Source: Wenyingzhuangia aestuarii (GTDB lineage: Bacteria > Bacteroidota > Bacteroidia > Flavobacteriales > Flavobacteriaceae). From it: DNA of 64,000 nt. Position 1 is the first letter of the stretch, and every line of letters starts with the position of its first letter. Positions 9,415-17,191 of this stretch are shown here, piece after piece. The position numbers were made by a program, and so were the translations under genes. The stretch is from NCBI RefSeq assembly GCF_011927765.1, contig NZ_JAATJG010000001.1, forward strand, positions 344,792 through 408,791. Reading direction: 5' to 3'. The notes beneath the pieces are model-generated. The model ran no database searches. It was not told the origin of the DNA and worked only from the letters and a program-made list of their open reading frames with translations.

Positions 9415-10164
9415 ATGGCAGAAATACAAATTACCACGACCCAAAATGTAAACTTAGATTTTAAGACTGCGGAGTTAAATCATAGGATTGCAGCTTGGTT
9501 TATAGATGTATTAGTCAAATCAGCTTACATAGCTGTTTTTGCTTATTTGTTTTTTGGACTTTTAAATTTAGGAAAGTATTTAAAAACCAACGATCAATGG
9601 TCGGTAATTGCTGTGATTATAGTGTTTTTAATTCCTGTTATTTTTTACACGTTAGCATTAGAAACTATGCTAAACGGACAAACAATTGGGAAAAAGCTAA
9701 TGAAGCTTAAGGTGCTTAAAATTGATGGTTACCAAACAGGGTTTATCGATTTTTTTATAAGATGGGTGATGCGTATTGTAGATGTAAATATGTTTTCTGG
9801 TGCCATTGCTTTGGTGTTTATTGGGAGTACTAAAAAATCTCAAAGATTAGGAGGAATTGCATCTGGAACGGCAGTGGTTAGCTTGCGAAATAAAATAAAT
9901 ATTAGCCACACCATTTTAGAAGAAAATTTAGTTTCTAATTACCAGCCAACTTATACATCGGTAGTTAAATTGTCAGACAACGATGTTAGAATTATCAAAG
10001 AACATTTTCTTAGAGCCAAAGCTAAAAGAGATCATGCTTTGTTGTTAAAACTAAAAGAAAAAATTATAGGGGTTATCAATCAACAACCCCTAGAAAACCA
10101 AACGAGCACACAGTTTATAGAAGTGGTTATTAAAGATTATAATTATTACACGCAGAATATGTAA
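9415..10164 (+). CDS. RDD family membrane protein
   Basis: Protein of 249 aa with the RDD domain in residues 15-150: the motif in RIAAWFIDVL, three membrane segments, and GKKLMKLKVL in the connecting loop. The last 90 residues are charged and helical and are probably cytoplasmic. RDD proteins have been linked to ion exchange or transport, but the substrate here is unknown. The gene is divergent from the SpoIIM-like gene and conserved beside it in flavobacteria. The 23-bp gap leaves almost no room for an untranslated leader; CTAGCTTTAATG at the start looks like a -7 element running into the start codon. Confidence 0.88.
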   Translation: MAEIQITTTQNVNLDFKTAELNHRIAAWFIDVLVKSAYIAVFAYLFFGLLNLGKYLKTNDQWSVIAVIIVFLIPVIFYTLALETMLNGQTIGKKLMKLKVLKIDGYQTGFIDFFIRWVMRIVDVNMFSGAIALVFIGSTKKSQRLGGIASGTAVVSLRNKINISHTILEENLVSNYQPTYTSVVKLSDNDVRIIKEHFLRAKAKRDHALLLKLKEKIIGVINQQPLENQTSTQFIEVVIKDYNYYTQNM

Positions 10165-10166
10165 AA

Positions 10167-10200
10167 AAAACCCTCTTTAGAAACTTCTAAAGAGGGTTTT
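10167..10200. terminator. bidirectional terminator between the RDD and DUF805 genes
   Basis: A perfect inverted repeat, AAAACCCTCTTTAGAA paired with its complement at 10185-10200, has A and T runs on both sides and lies between two convergent genes. Confidence 0.85.
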
Positions 10201-10225
10201 TATGTTTTGTAAAATTAGTAATTGC

Positions 10226-10609
10226 TTAAGCAATACCAATTTCATTCAATTCGTCTGTAGGATTTTTAGGATCAGGTCCGTATTGGTTAGGTCCCTTATC
10301 TCCTTCTGTAGCAAGAACTACAATAAGCCATATCATCCCAACTAAAGGAATTAAGGCTATAAACATAAACCATCCACTTTTGTTAACGTCATGTAATCTT
10401 CTAATACTAACACCTATACCTGGTAGTAATACAGCTAGACTATATATACTAGCAATGTAGCCTATTAAACTAAATCCAGAAGTGATAGCGATTCCCTGTA
10501 GCACCCAGCTAATAATTATGTTGAATAAAAAGAACATCCAATATTCTTTTCTTCTTGCTCTACCGTTAAAATCTGCGTACTGTTTTAATACTTTTAAATA
10601 CCAATCCAT
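10226..10609 (-). CDS. DUF805 family membrane protein
   Basis: Small inner-membrane protein of 127 aa. It starts MDWYLKVLKQYADFNGRARR, the characteristic DUF805 opening, followed by EYW and about three membrane segments, and contains the conserved SIRRLHDVNKSGW. I chose the ATG at 10609 because the family opens there; a longer reading from 10651 adds 14 residues with no similarity. The function of DUF805 proteins is not established. The C-terminus (GPNQYGPDPKNP) is also typical. Confidence 0.9.
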   Translation of the reverse strand: MDWYLKVLKQYADFNGRARRKEYWMFFLFNIIISWVLQGIAITSGFSLIGYIASIYSLAVLLPGIGVSIRRLHDVNKSGWFMFIALIPLVGMIWLIVVLATEGDKGPNQYGPDPKNPTDELNEIGIA

Positions 10610-10723
10610 TTTTCTATAGTTTAATTTTTTTGTGAAAATACAAAAATGCATAGAACATAAAAAAAACTATTTACGGCTTAATTATAGAATTTAAAAGGAG
10701 TTTGTAAATACAATATAAATAAT

Positions 10724-10753
10724 TTGCAAATTCAAAAATCTATGCTAAATTTG
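10724..10753 (+). promoter_or_regulatory. trp operon promoter
   Basis: TTG at 10724-10726, then 19 bp, then TAAATTTG at 10746-10753. This is an exact match to the Bacteroidetes promoter consensus (TTG and TAnnTTTG). Transcription should start at about 10758-10760, at the leader peptide ATG. Confidence 0.8.
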
Positions 10754-10758
10754 TGTCA

Positions 10759-10806
10759 ATGAAATTAGATGCAAAAAATACTTGGTGGTGGCACACTCTT
10801 AATTAA
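10759..10806 (+). CDS. trpL: trp leader peptide
   Basis: A 15-codon frame encodes MKLDAKNTWWWHTLN, with three Trp codons in a row at codons 9-11. It lies between the promoter and a Rho-independent terminator upstream of trpE, the standard arrangement for ribosome-mediated attenuation. Stalling at the Trp codons when charged tRNA-Trp is scarce would leave the segment after the stop codon free to pair with the terminator. The start codon coincides with the predicted transcription start, so this short message may be leaderless. Confidence 0.85.
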   Translation: MKLDAKNTWWWHTLN

Positions 10807-10879
10807 TTAAGCGTGAGTATCATTGTGTATTTTAATCAAATAAATATATAAAGGCTTATCTCACGATAAGCCTTTTTTT
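10798..10879 (+). promoter_or_regulatory. trp attenuator
   Basis: Three pairing options are visible. CTTAATTAATTAAG at 10798-10811 is a perfect palindrome over the leader stop codon. CGTGAG at 10812-10817 can pair with CTCACG at 10860-10865 (antiterminator). AAAGGCTTATC at 10850-10860 pairs with GATAAGCCTTT at 10865-10875 around a TCAC loop and is followed by a T run to 10879 (terminator). The antiterminator uses the terminator loop and one stem base at each side, so the two structures compete. This predicts read-through into trpE under Trp starvation. Confidence 0.8.
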
Positions 10880-10900
10880 ATAGTGTATAAGCAAAAGTTT

Positions 10901-12295
10901 ATGAACAAATTACAATTTAAGACAGTTATTAAAGAGCAGATGGCCGATACGGTGACACCTGTTGGATTATATTTAAGATTTAGAGATCGTTTTGCCAACA
11001 CCGTTTTGTTGGAAGGATCTGATTATCATTCAAAAGAAGACAGTTATACCTTTATAGGAATAGATCCTTTAGTTCATATAAAAGCAGAAAATCATTCGTT
11101 AAGTTTAAGTTATAGAGACGAAGTGTTGAGTACAGCTCCCTTGCAAAGAAATTTTCACGAAGTATTTCAGTACTATTCGGATTTAATTCAGACAGATTCT
11201 CCTGCAGAATACAAAGCGTTTAACGGTTTGTATGGATATACAACCTATGATGCCGTTCAGTATTTTGAGAACATCAAACTACAAGCAAAACAAGCAGAGT
11301 CTGCCATTCCGTTTTTACACTATAGTTTTTTTAGATATGTAATTGCGATCAATCACTTTAATGATGAAATGATCATTATAGAAAATGTGCCAGAAGGAGA
11401 GGAGTCTAATATTGATGAAATCATCACTATTGTAAACAATCCAACCTATCAAACACAAGATTTTTCATACGATGAAACAACAGAAACATCAAGCTGTACC
11501 GATGAAGAATTTAAAGAATATGTAAGAAAAGGAAAAGCACATTGTAAACGCGGAGATGTATTCCAAATTGTACTTTCTAGACAGTTTCAACAAAAATACA
11601 AAGGAGACGATTTTAACTTATATAGAGCCTTGCGTTCTATCAATCCATCACCTTATTTGTTTTATTTTGATTATGGTAGTTTCCGTTTGATGGGATCATC
11701 ACCAGAAGCACAAATTAAAGTTAAAAAAGGAATTGCAACCATCAACCCTATTGCAGGAACGTTCAGAAGAACTGGAAATGCAAAAGAAGATCATTTGTTA
11801 GGAGAAAAATTATCAAACGATAAAAAAGAAACGGCAGAACACGTAATGTTGGTAGATTTAGCTCGTAACGATATGAGTAAACATGCCGATAATGTTACAG
11901 TAGAAGTGTTTAAAGAAGTGCAATACTTTAGCCATGTAATTCACTTAGTATCTACCGTAGTAGGAAAAATAAAAGGAGATCCTTTAAAAATTGTGGGAGA
12001 TACCTTTCCTGCAGGAACTTTGAGTGGAGCTCCAAAATACAAAGCCATGCAGTTAATAGATACATACGAATCTCAAAGTAGAGGTTTTTACGGTGGAGCT
12101 GTTGGTGTAATTGGTTTGTCTGGAGAAGTAAATCTAGCCATTGCTATTCGTTCTTTTGTAAGTAAAAACAACACCTTGTATTACCAAGCAGGAGCCGGAA
12201 TTGTAATGGATTCTACCGAAGAAGGAGAATTACAAGAAGTAAATAATAAGTTAGCAGCATTAAAGAAAGCTTTAGTGTTAGCTGAGAAAATATAA
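10901..12295 (+). CDS. trpE: anthranilate synthase component I
   Basis: Converts chorismate to anthranilate using ammonia delivered by TrpG, the first step of tryptophan synthesis. At 464 aa the length fits. The chorismate-binding domain is clear from about residue 190: FQIVLSRQF, PSPYLFYFDYG, SSPEAQIKV, PIAGTFRRTG, LVDLARNDM, FPAGTLSGAPK and the final AGAGIVMDS with EEGELQEV. I start at ATG 10901 (MNKLQFKTV); the upstream GTG at 10883 lies too close to the attenuator T run. It is the first structural gene of the trp operon, under attenuator control. Confidence 0.95.
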   Translation: MNKLQFKTVIKEQMADTVTPVGLYLRFRDRFANTVLLEGSDYHSKEDSYTFIGIDPLVHIKAENHSLSLSYRDEVLSTAPLQRNFHEVFQYYSDLIQTDSPAEYKAFNGLYGYTTYDAVQYFENIKLQAKQAESAIPFLHYSFFRYVIAINHFNDEMIIIENVPEGEESNIDEIITIVNNPTYQTQDFSYDETTETSSCTDEEFKEYVRKGKAHCKRGDVFQIVLSRQFQQKYKGDDFNLYRALRSINPSPYLFYFDYGSFRLMGSSPEAQIKVKKGIATINPIAGTFRRTGNAKEDHLLGEKLSNDKKETAEHVMLVDLARNDMSKHADNVTVEVFKEVQYFSHVIHLVSTVVGKIKGDPLKIVGDTFPAGTLSGAPKYKAMQLIDTYESQSRGFYGGAVGVIGLSGEVNLAIAIRSFVSKNNTLYYQAGAGIVMDSTEEGELQEVNNKLAALKKALVLAEKI

Positions 12296-12299
12296 ATTT

Positions 12300-12389
12300 A
12301 GTATCTGGTAACAGGTAGCAAGTATCAAGATAAATAGTGTAACAACTAAAAGTCAAATACTAGATACCCGATACTAGATACCTGATACT
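12300..12389. repeat. hairpin-forming repeat between trpE and trpG
   Basis: The ends form an inverted repeat with one mismatch (AGTATCTGGTA at 12300-12310 against TACCTGATACT at 12379-12389). Inside are two adjacent 14-bp units, ACTAGATACCCGAT at 12359 and ACTAGATACCTGAT at 12373. It encodes nothing and has no T run. It resembles repeats in other gaps of this operon in design but not in sequence. Confidence 0.65.
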
Positions 12390-12396
12390 ATAAAGT

Positions 12397-12984
12397 ATGA
12401 AAATATTAATATTAGATAACTACGATTCTTTTACTTACAACCTAGTGCATATGGTAGAAGAAATTACGGGAGAAACTCCAGATGTTTTTAGAAATGATGA
12501 AATTCCTTTAGAGGTTGTTGGGGAATATGATTTAATTATGTTGTCTCCAGGACCAGGGGTGCCAGATGAAGCAGGGATTTTAAAAGAAGTAATTGCTGAA
12601 TATGCAGGTAAAAAACCAATTTTTGGAGTGTGTTTAGGGTTGCAAGCAATTACCGAAGTTTTTGGAGGGAAGATTATCAACATGGACAATGTATTCCATG
12701 GAGTAGCTACAGAAATGAAAGTGGTAGATGAAAATGCTTTAATTTTTAAACAATTACCACAATTTTTTACAGCAGCCAGATATCATTCTTGGATTGCAGA
12801 TCCTGCTACCATGCCTAAAGTATTAAAAGTAACTTGTGTAGATGAAGATGGAGGTGTAATGGCTATTGAACACAAAGATTTTAATATTAGTGCTGTGCAA
12901 TTTCATCCAGAATCTATTTTAACACCAGATGGTGAAATTATGGTTCGTGAGTTTATAGAAAATGCAAAAAAGAACTTATCATAG
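12397..12984 (+). CDS. trpG: anthranilate synthase component II (glutamine amidotransferase)
   Basis: Class I glutamine amidotransferase of 195 aa that supplies ammonia to TrpE. It begins with LDNYDSFTYN, has the oxyanion motif SPGPGVPDE and the nucleophile Cys in GVCLGLQA (about residue 80), and ends with the His-Glu pair in QFHPESILT. There is no fused trpD domain, unlike the enterobacterial fusion. It sits between trpE and trpD with a repeat in front. The same subunit can serve 4-amino-4-deoxychorismate synthase in some bacteria, but the operon context makes the Trp role primary. Confidence 0.95.
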   Translation: MKILILDNYDSFTYNLVHMVEEITGETPDVFRNDEIPLEVVGEYDLIMLSPGPGVPDEAGILKEVIAEYAGKKPIFGVCLGLQAITEVFGGKIINMDNVFHGVATEMKVVDENALIFKQLPQFFTAARYHSWIADPATMPKVLKVTCVDEDGGVMAIEHKDFNISAVQFHPESILTPDGEIMVREFIENAKKNLS

Positions 12985-13009
12985 ATAGTTAAAGGTCAAA
13001 GAAATTAAG

Positions 13010-13999
13010 ATGAAGAAAATATTAGCAAGATTATTTGAGTACGAAAAGCTAAATCAGCAAGAAGCAAAAGAAATTTTAATTAGAATTGCTAACCGTGAAT
13101 TTAACAATTCACAAATAGCCTCTTTTGTAACAGTGTTTTTAATGAGACCTATCACTGTTAATGAATTGGCAGGTTTTAGAGAGGCTTTGTTAGAGTTAGC
13201 CTTAAAAATAGATTTGTCAGAATTCAATACCATCGATTTGTGTGGAACGGGAGGAGACGGAAAAAACACTTTTAATATTTCTACATTAACTTCGTTTATT
13301 GTTGCAGGTACAGGTCATAAAGTAGCTAAACACGGTAACTATGGAGTGTCTTCTGCATCGGGTTCTTCTAACATGTTAGAGCATTTAGGATACCAATTTA
13401 GCAAAGAGGAAAGTGCTTTAAAAAATCAGTTAGACAAAGCGAATATTTGCTTTTTACATGCCCCTTTATTCCATCCTGCAATGGCAGCTGTTGGACCTGT
13501 AAGAAAAGAAATGGCAGTAAAAACATTCTTTAACATGTTGGGGCCTTTGGTAAATCCAAGTATGCCACAAAATCAGTTAGTAGGAGTGTTTAACTTACAA
13601 GTAGGTAGGTTGTATAAAAATATTTTAAGTCAGACTTCTGATAATTTTGCAGTAGTACATGCTTTAGATGGTTATGATGAAATTTCTTTAACAGGGCCGT
13701 TTAAAATTTACACCAAAGACAACGAACAAATATTAAGACCTAGCGACTTTCATTTAAATCAGATTCAACAATCTGATATTTATGGAGGGAATACAGTGCC
13801 CGAAGCCGCTGAAATTTTTATCAATATTTTAGATGGAAAAGGAACCGAAGCACAGAATAATGTAGTCTTAACAAACGCAGCATTTGCTTTAAGAACTTTT
13901 GATCCTAGCAAATCTTTTAAAGAAGCGTTTGCGCAAGCACAAGATAGTTTAATGGGAGGAAAAGCTAAGCAAAGTTTAAAAACTTTATTAGAGTTATAA
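13010..13999 (+). CDS. trpD: anthranilate phosphoribosyltransferase
   Basis: Transfers the phosphoribosyl group of PRPP to anthranilate, the second step of the pathway. The protein is 329 aa, normal length. The PRPP-binding loop is DLCGTGGDGKNTFN (about residues 75-88). KHGNYGVSSASGSSNMLE, FLHAPLFHPAM and the RKEMAVKTFFNMLGPL region are also typical. It starts 25 bp after trpG ends. The gap that follows holds a 23-nt repeat shared with the trpF-trpB gap. Confidence 0.95.
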   Translation: MKKILARLFEYEKLNQQEAKEILIRIANREFNNSQIASFVTVFLMRPITVNELAGFREALLELALKIDLSEFNTIDLCGTGGDGKNTFNISTLTSFIVAGTGHKVAKHGNYGVSSASGSSNMLEHLGYQFSKEESALKNQLDKANICFLHAPLFHPAMAAVGPVRKEMAVKTFFNMLGPLVNPSMPQNQLVGVFNLQVGRLYKNILSQTSDNFAVVHALDGYDEISLTGPFKIYTKDNEQILRPSDFHLNQIQQSDIYGGNTVPEAAEIFINILDGKGTEAQNNVVLTNAAFALRTFDPSKSFKEAFAQAQDSLMGGKAKQSLKTLLEL

Positions 14000-14002
14000 A
14001 AA

Positions 14003-14042
14003 GGTGTTCGAGCGGAGTCGAGAACAAAGCAGAGTTGAGAAC
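14003..14042. repeat. dispersed repeat fragment between trpD and trpC
   Basis: The 23-nt sequence at 14003-14025 (core TTCGAGCGGAGTCGAGAAC) recurs exactly at 15624-15646 and 15823-15845. A degenerate second unit, GCAGAGTTGAGAAC, follows at 14029-14042. TCGA on both sides of GCGGAG can form a small hairpin. It lies just after the trpD stop and encodes nothing. Confidence 0.7.
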
Positions 14043-14078
14043 AATACGAATTAGTTAAAATTTGTAATTAATTATAAG

Positions 14079-14861
14079 ATGACAATATTAGAGAAAATTG
14101 TAGCCTACAAAAAGAAAGAAGTTGCAAAAATAAAGGCAGAAGTACAGGTTAAAAAACTAGTAGAAAGTCCTAATTTTAAAAGAACACCACTTTCTTTAAA
14201 AAGATCATTATTAGAGGTTGGGTCTACAGGAATTATTGCAGAATTTAAAAGACAATCTCCTTCTAAAGGAATTATAAACGATAAGGCAGATATTTTAGAG
14301 GTAACCAACGGTTATTTAGATGCCAATGTAGCCGCACAATCTATTTTAACAGATACCCACTTTTTTGGAGGTACCATGGTAGATTTAATGAAAGCTAGAA
14401 GCATAAATGAAACCAAGCCAATTCTTAGAAAAGATTTTATTGTAGATGGTTTTCAAATTGTAGAAGCCAAAGCTATTGGTGCCGATGTTATTTTATTAAT
14501 TGCGGCTTGTTTAACTAAAGAAGAGTTAAAGCAATACGGTCAATTAGCAACAGATTTAGGAATGGATGTGTTGTACGAAGTTCATACCCAAGAGGAGTTA
14601 GATAAAATTGATGCAAACGATAAAATTATCGGAATTAACAACAGAAACTTAAACACATTTAAGGTAGATTTAGAACATTCTATTGAGTTAGCTTCTAAAA
14701 TTCCAGACAATTGTGTAAAGGTTTCAGAGAGTGGAATTAGCGATCCTAAAATTATTATGGGATTAAAACAATATGGTTTTCAAGGATTCTTAATTGGAGA
14801 GAATTTTATGAAAACAGACAATCCAGGTCAGGCTTGTAAAGAGTTTATTGGACAAATGTAA
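14079..14861 (+). CDS. trpC: indole-3-glycerol-phosphate synthase
   Basis: Closes the indole ring by converting CdRP to indole-3-glycerol phosphate. It is a 260-aa TIM barrel not fused to TrpF. Family signatures are IIAEFKRQSPSKG (about residues 51-63), LRKDFIVDGFQIVEAKAIGADVILLI, IIGINNRNL and KVSESGI near the phosphate site. It lies between trpD and trpF in the same direction, with small gaps filled by repeats. Confidence 0.95.
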   Translation: MTILEKIVAYKKKEVAKIKAEVQVKKLVESPNFKRTPLSLKRSLLEVGSTGIIAEFKRQSPSKGIINDKADILEVTNGYLDANVAAQSILTDTHFFGGTMVDLMKARSINETKPILRKDFIVDGFQIVEAKAIGADVILLIAACLTKEELKQYGQLATDLGMDVLYEVHTQEELDKIDANDKIIGINNRNLNTFKVDLEHSIELASKIPDNCVKVSESGISDPKIIMGLKQYGFQGFLIGENFMKTDNPGQACKEFIGQM

Positions 14862-14866
14862 AATAT

Positions 14867-14945
14867 AGTACAAAGTAAATAGTAAAGAGTACAAAGATAG
14901 CGTAGCTACGGTACTCAATACTTAATACTCAGTACTCAGTACTTT
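14867..14945. repeat. AGTACT-type repeat between trpC and trpF
   Basis: A run of AGTAC-containing units forms imperfect inverted arms around GCGTAGCTAC. The 56-nt part 14888-14943 matches 15921-15976, in front of trpB, with only five differences. Both copies end within 6-10 nt of the next start codon, so they form the 5' flank of trpF and trpB. Confidence 0.7.
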
Positions 14946-14951
14946 AAAAAT

Positions 14952-15581
14952 ATGAAAATCAAAGTTTGTGGAATGAAGCACGAGGAGAATATAAAAGCAG
15001 TAGCGGGTTTACAGCCAGATTATATGGGGTTTATATTCTATCCAAAATCGCCACGTAATTTTGAAGGTGCTATTCCTAAAATGGATGAACACATCAAAAA
15101 AACAGGAGTGTTTGTAAATGCCCCTATAGATTTTGTATTAGAAAAAGTAAAACAATACGGTTTTAAAGCGGTACAATTACACGGATCAGAATCGGTAGCC
15201 TATTGTCAAGAACTAATCAGTCACGATTTAGATATTGAGTTATTTAAAGTCTTTTCAATTAAAGACGAGTTTGATTTTTCTGTACTAAAAAATTACGAAC
15301 CTTTTGTAAATTACTTCCTGTTTGATACCAAAGGAAAAGACAAAGGAGGGAATGGTTATACGTTTGATTGGTCGGTGCTAAAACAATACCCATCAACCAA
15401 ACCTTTTATTTTAAGTGGAGGTATAGGAGTTGATGAAATAGAAAAAGTAAAAGAAATTTTAAAAACAGAATTGCCTATTTATGCTTTGGACATCAATAGC
15501 AAATTTGAAACTGAACCTGCTGTAAAAGATGTGGCCTTGTTACAGCAATTTTTTAATGAAATAAAAGGTCTTGGAGCGTAG
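14952..15581 (+). CDS. trpF: phosphoribosylanthranilate isomerase
   Basis: Amadori isomerisation of phosphoribosylanthranilate to CdRP. It is a 209-aa TIM barrel with the N-terminal KVCGMKHEENI carrying the catalytic Cys7, then DYMGFIFYPKSPR, VGVFVN-like (KTGVFVNAP), AVQLHGSE, and catalytic Asp in LFDTKGKDKGGNG. ILSGGIG and ALDINSKFE form the phosphate site. The last codons (IKGLGA and the TAG stop) lie inside a 121-bp repeat whose second copy is 199 bp downstream, so the C-terminal tail appears to be supplied by the repeat. Confidence 0.94.
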   Translation: MKIKVCGMKHEENIKAVAGLQPDYMGFIFYPKSPRNFEGAIPKMDEHIKKTGVFVNAPIDFVLEKVKQYGFKAVQLHGSESVAYCQELISHDLDIELFKVFSIKDEFDFSVLKNYEPFVNYFLFDTKGKDKGGNGYTFDWSVLKQYPSTKPFILSGGIGVDEIEKVKEILKTELPIYALDINSKFETEPAVKDVALLQQFFNEIKGLGA

Positions 15582-15679
15582 CCAAGAAGTCAAGGAATAA
15601 AAAGGTAATAAAGAAGTGTAAAGGGTGTTCGAGCGGAGTCGAGAACTATTATATCACGACTAAGCTTGATGACCAAGAA
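15559..15679. repeat. 121-bp repeat, copy 1 (overlaps the end of trpF)
   Basis: This copy matches 15758-15878 over 121 bp with about eight differences. It contains a hairpin CTTGG-AGCGTAG-CCAAG near its start and the GAGCGGAGTCGAGAAC core at 15624-15646. The first 23 bp are coding and provide the last trpF codons and stop. Confidence 0.85.
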
Positions 15680-15757
15680 GGTAAAAAAGAGTATTGATTT
15701 GTTATTCGTTTAGTTGTTTAATCAACTTAAGACTTTAACAGATTCGTAAATAAATAT

Positions 15758-15878
15758 AAATAAAAGGTCTTGGAGCGTAGCCAAGAAGTCAAGGAATAAA
15801 AAGGTAATAAAGAAATGTAAAGGGTGTTCGAGCGGAGTCGAGAACTATTGCATTCCGACTAAGCTCGATGACCTAGAA
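15758..15878. repeat. 121-bp repeat, copy 2
   Basis: This is the second copy of the element at 15559-15679, in the same orientation and offset by exactly 199 bp with no indels. It includes the CTTGG/CCAAG hairpin and the GAGCGGAGTCGAGAAC core at 15823-15845. Confidence 0.85.
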
Positions 15879-15899
15879 AATAAAATAGAAACAATAATT

Positions 15900-15976
15900 A
15901 GTACAGAGTATTTAGCACAAAGTACAAAGTGAGCGTAGCTACTGTACTCAACACTCAATACTCAGTACTCAGTACT
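15900..15976. repeat. AGTACT-type repeat in front of trpB
   Basis: Its 56-nt core at 15921-15976 is 91% identical to 14888-14943 in front of trpF. Units of AGTACT and GCGTAGCTAC form imperfect inverted arms. It ends 9 nt before the trpB ATG. Confidence 0.7.
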
Positions 15977-15985
15977 ATATAAATT

Positions 15986-17191
15986 ATGTCAGAATTTCAA
16001 GTAGACGAAAATGGATATTACGGACAGTTTGGAGGAGCTTATATTCCTGAACTATTGTATCCTAATGTAAAGGAATTAGAAGATAATTATTTGGAGATTA
16101 TCAATTCTGAAGCTTTCCAAAAAGAGTATTTGTATTTGTTAAAACAATACGTAGGTAGACCTACACCATTGTATTATGCACCTAACTTATCAGACAAATA
16201 TGGAGCTCATATCTATTTAAAAAGAGAAGATTTAAACCACACAGGTGCTCACAAAATAAACAATACCATTGGGCAAATTTTAATTGCTAAGCATTTAGGT
16301 AAAAAAAGAATTATTGCAGAAACAGGAGCAGGGCAACACGGAGTAGCTACAGCAACAGTTTGTGCGTTAATGAACCTAGAGTGTATTGTGTTTATGGGAG
16401 AGGTAGATATTAAACGTCAATCTCCAAACGTAGCACGTATGCAAATGTTGGGGGCTGAGGTAGTTGCCGCAACAAGCGGAAGCAAAACCTTAAAAGATGC
16501 AACCAACGAAGCTATTCGTGATTGGATTCAACACCCAGAAGAAACCTATTATTTAATAGGATCTGTAGTAGGACCACACCCATATCCAGATATGGTGGCT
16601 CGTTTACAAGCTATTATTTCAGAAGAAATCAAATGGCAGTTAAAAGAACAAACAGGAAAAGAAAATCCAGATACCATTATTGCATGTGTAGGTGGAGGAT
16701 CTAATGCAGCTGGAGCTTTTTATCACTATATGGATGATAAAGAAGTACAGTTAGTAGCGGTAGAAGCTGCTGGTTTAGGAATAGATACCGGAGAAAGTGC
16801 TGCAACATCTCAGTTAGGAGAAGTAGGGGTTATTCATGGTTCTAAAACCATTTTAATACAAGATGAATACGGACAAATTGTAGAGCCTTATTCAATTTCT
16901 GCAGGATTAGATTATCCTGGAGTAGGACCTTTACACGCACATTTGTTTGAAACAAAAAGAGGAACCTTTTTAAACGCAACCGATCAAGAGGCATTAGATG
17001 CTGCCTTTGAATTAACCAAATTAGAAGGAATTATTCCAGCCCTGGAAAGTTCACATGCTTTGGCGGTGTTAGGTAAAATGGATTTGCAAAAAGATCAAGT
17101 AATTGTCATCAATCTATCAGGTAGAGGAGACAAAGATTTAGAAACATATATTACTGAATTAGGTAAAAGACAAGCTAGAGGAGATGAGTAA
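15986..17191 (+). CDS. trpB: tryptophan synthase beta subunit
   Basis: PLP enzyme that condenses indole with serine. The length of 401 aa fits. The PLP lysine is in [11 protein letters not shown] (about residue 91), the conserved [10 protein letters not shown] and [11 protein letters not shown] motifs are present, and GGGSNA binds the cofactor phosphate. The C-terminal SGRGDKD is intact. The start of trpA lies within the end of this gene (8-bp overlap), consistent with coupled synthesis of the alpha2-beta2 complex. A 404-bp repeat-filled gap separates it from trpF. Confidence 0.96.
   Translation: MSEFQVDENGYYGQFGGAYIPELLYPNVKELEDNYLEIINSEAFQKEYLYLLKQYVGRPTPLYYAPNLSDKYGAHIYLKREDLNHTGAHKINNTIGQILIAKHLGKKRIIAETGAGQHGVATATVCALMNLECIVFMGEVDIKRQSPNVARMQMLGAEVVAATSGSKTLKDATNEAIRDWIQHPEETYYLIGSVVGPHPYPDMVARLQAIISEEIKWQLKEQTGKENPDTIIACVGGGSNAAGAFYHYMDDKEVQLVAVEAAGLGIDTGESAATSQLGEVGVIHGSKTILIQDEYGQIVEPYSISAGLDYPGVGPLHAHLFETKRGTFLNATDQEALDAAFELTKLEGIIPALESSHALAVLGKMDLQKDQVIVINLSGRGDKDLETYITELGKRQARGDE

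Larger units (their letters stand above)
15582..15985. other. 404-bp trpF-trpB gap made largely of repeats
   Basis: This gap holds most of repeat copy 1, a unique AT-rich spacer (about 15680-15757), repeat copy 2, and an AGTACT-type repeat reaching to trpB. No coding frame, tRNA or clear terminator was found, so trpB and trpA could be read through from upstream. No internal promoter with a good TAnnTTTG element was seen. Confidence 0.7.

Noticed and set aside
10610-10651. Longer N-terminus of the DUF805 protein
   Set aside because: The family begins at MDWYLKVL; the extra 14 residues show no similarity and overlap the likely promoter.
15559-15878. Insertion sequence
   Set aside because: The 121-bp unit has no transposase, terminal inverted repeats or target-site duplication that I can see; a small non-autonomous repeat fits better.
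14867-15976. Possible CRISPR array made of AGTACT units
   Set aside because: The units are short, degenerate and palindromic without regular spacers, and no cas gene is near.
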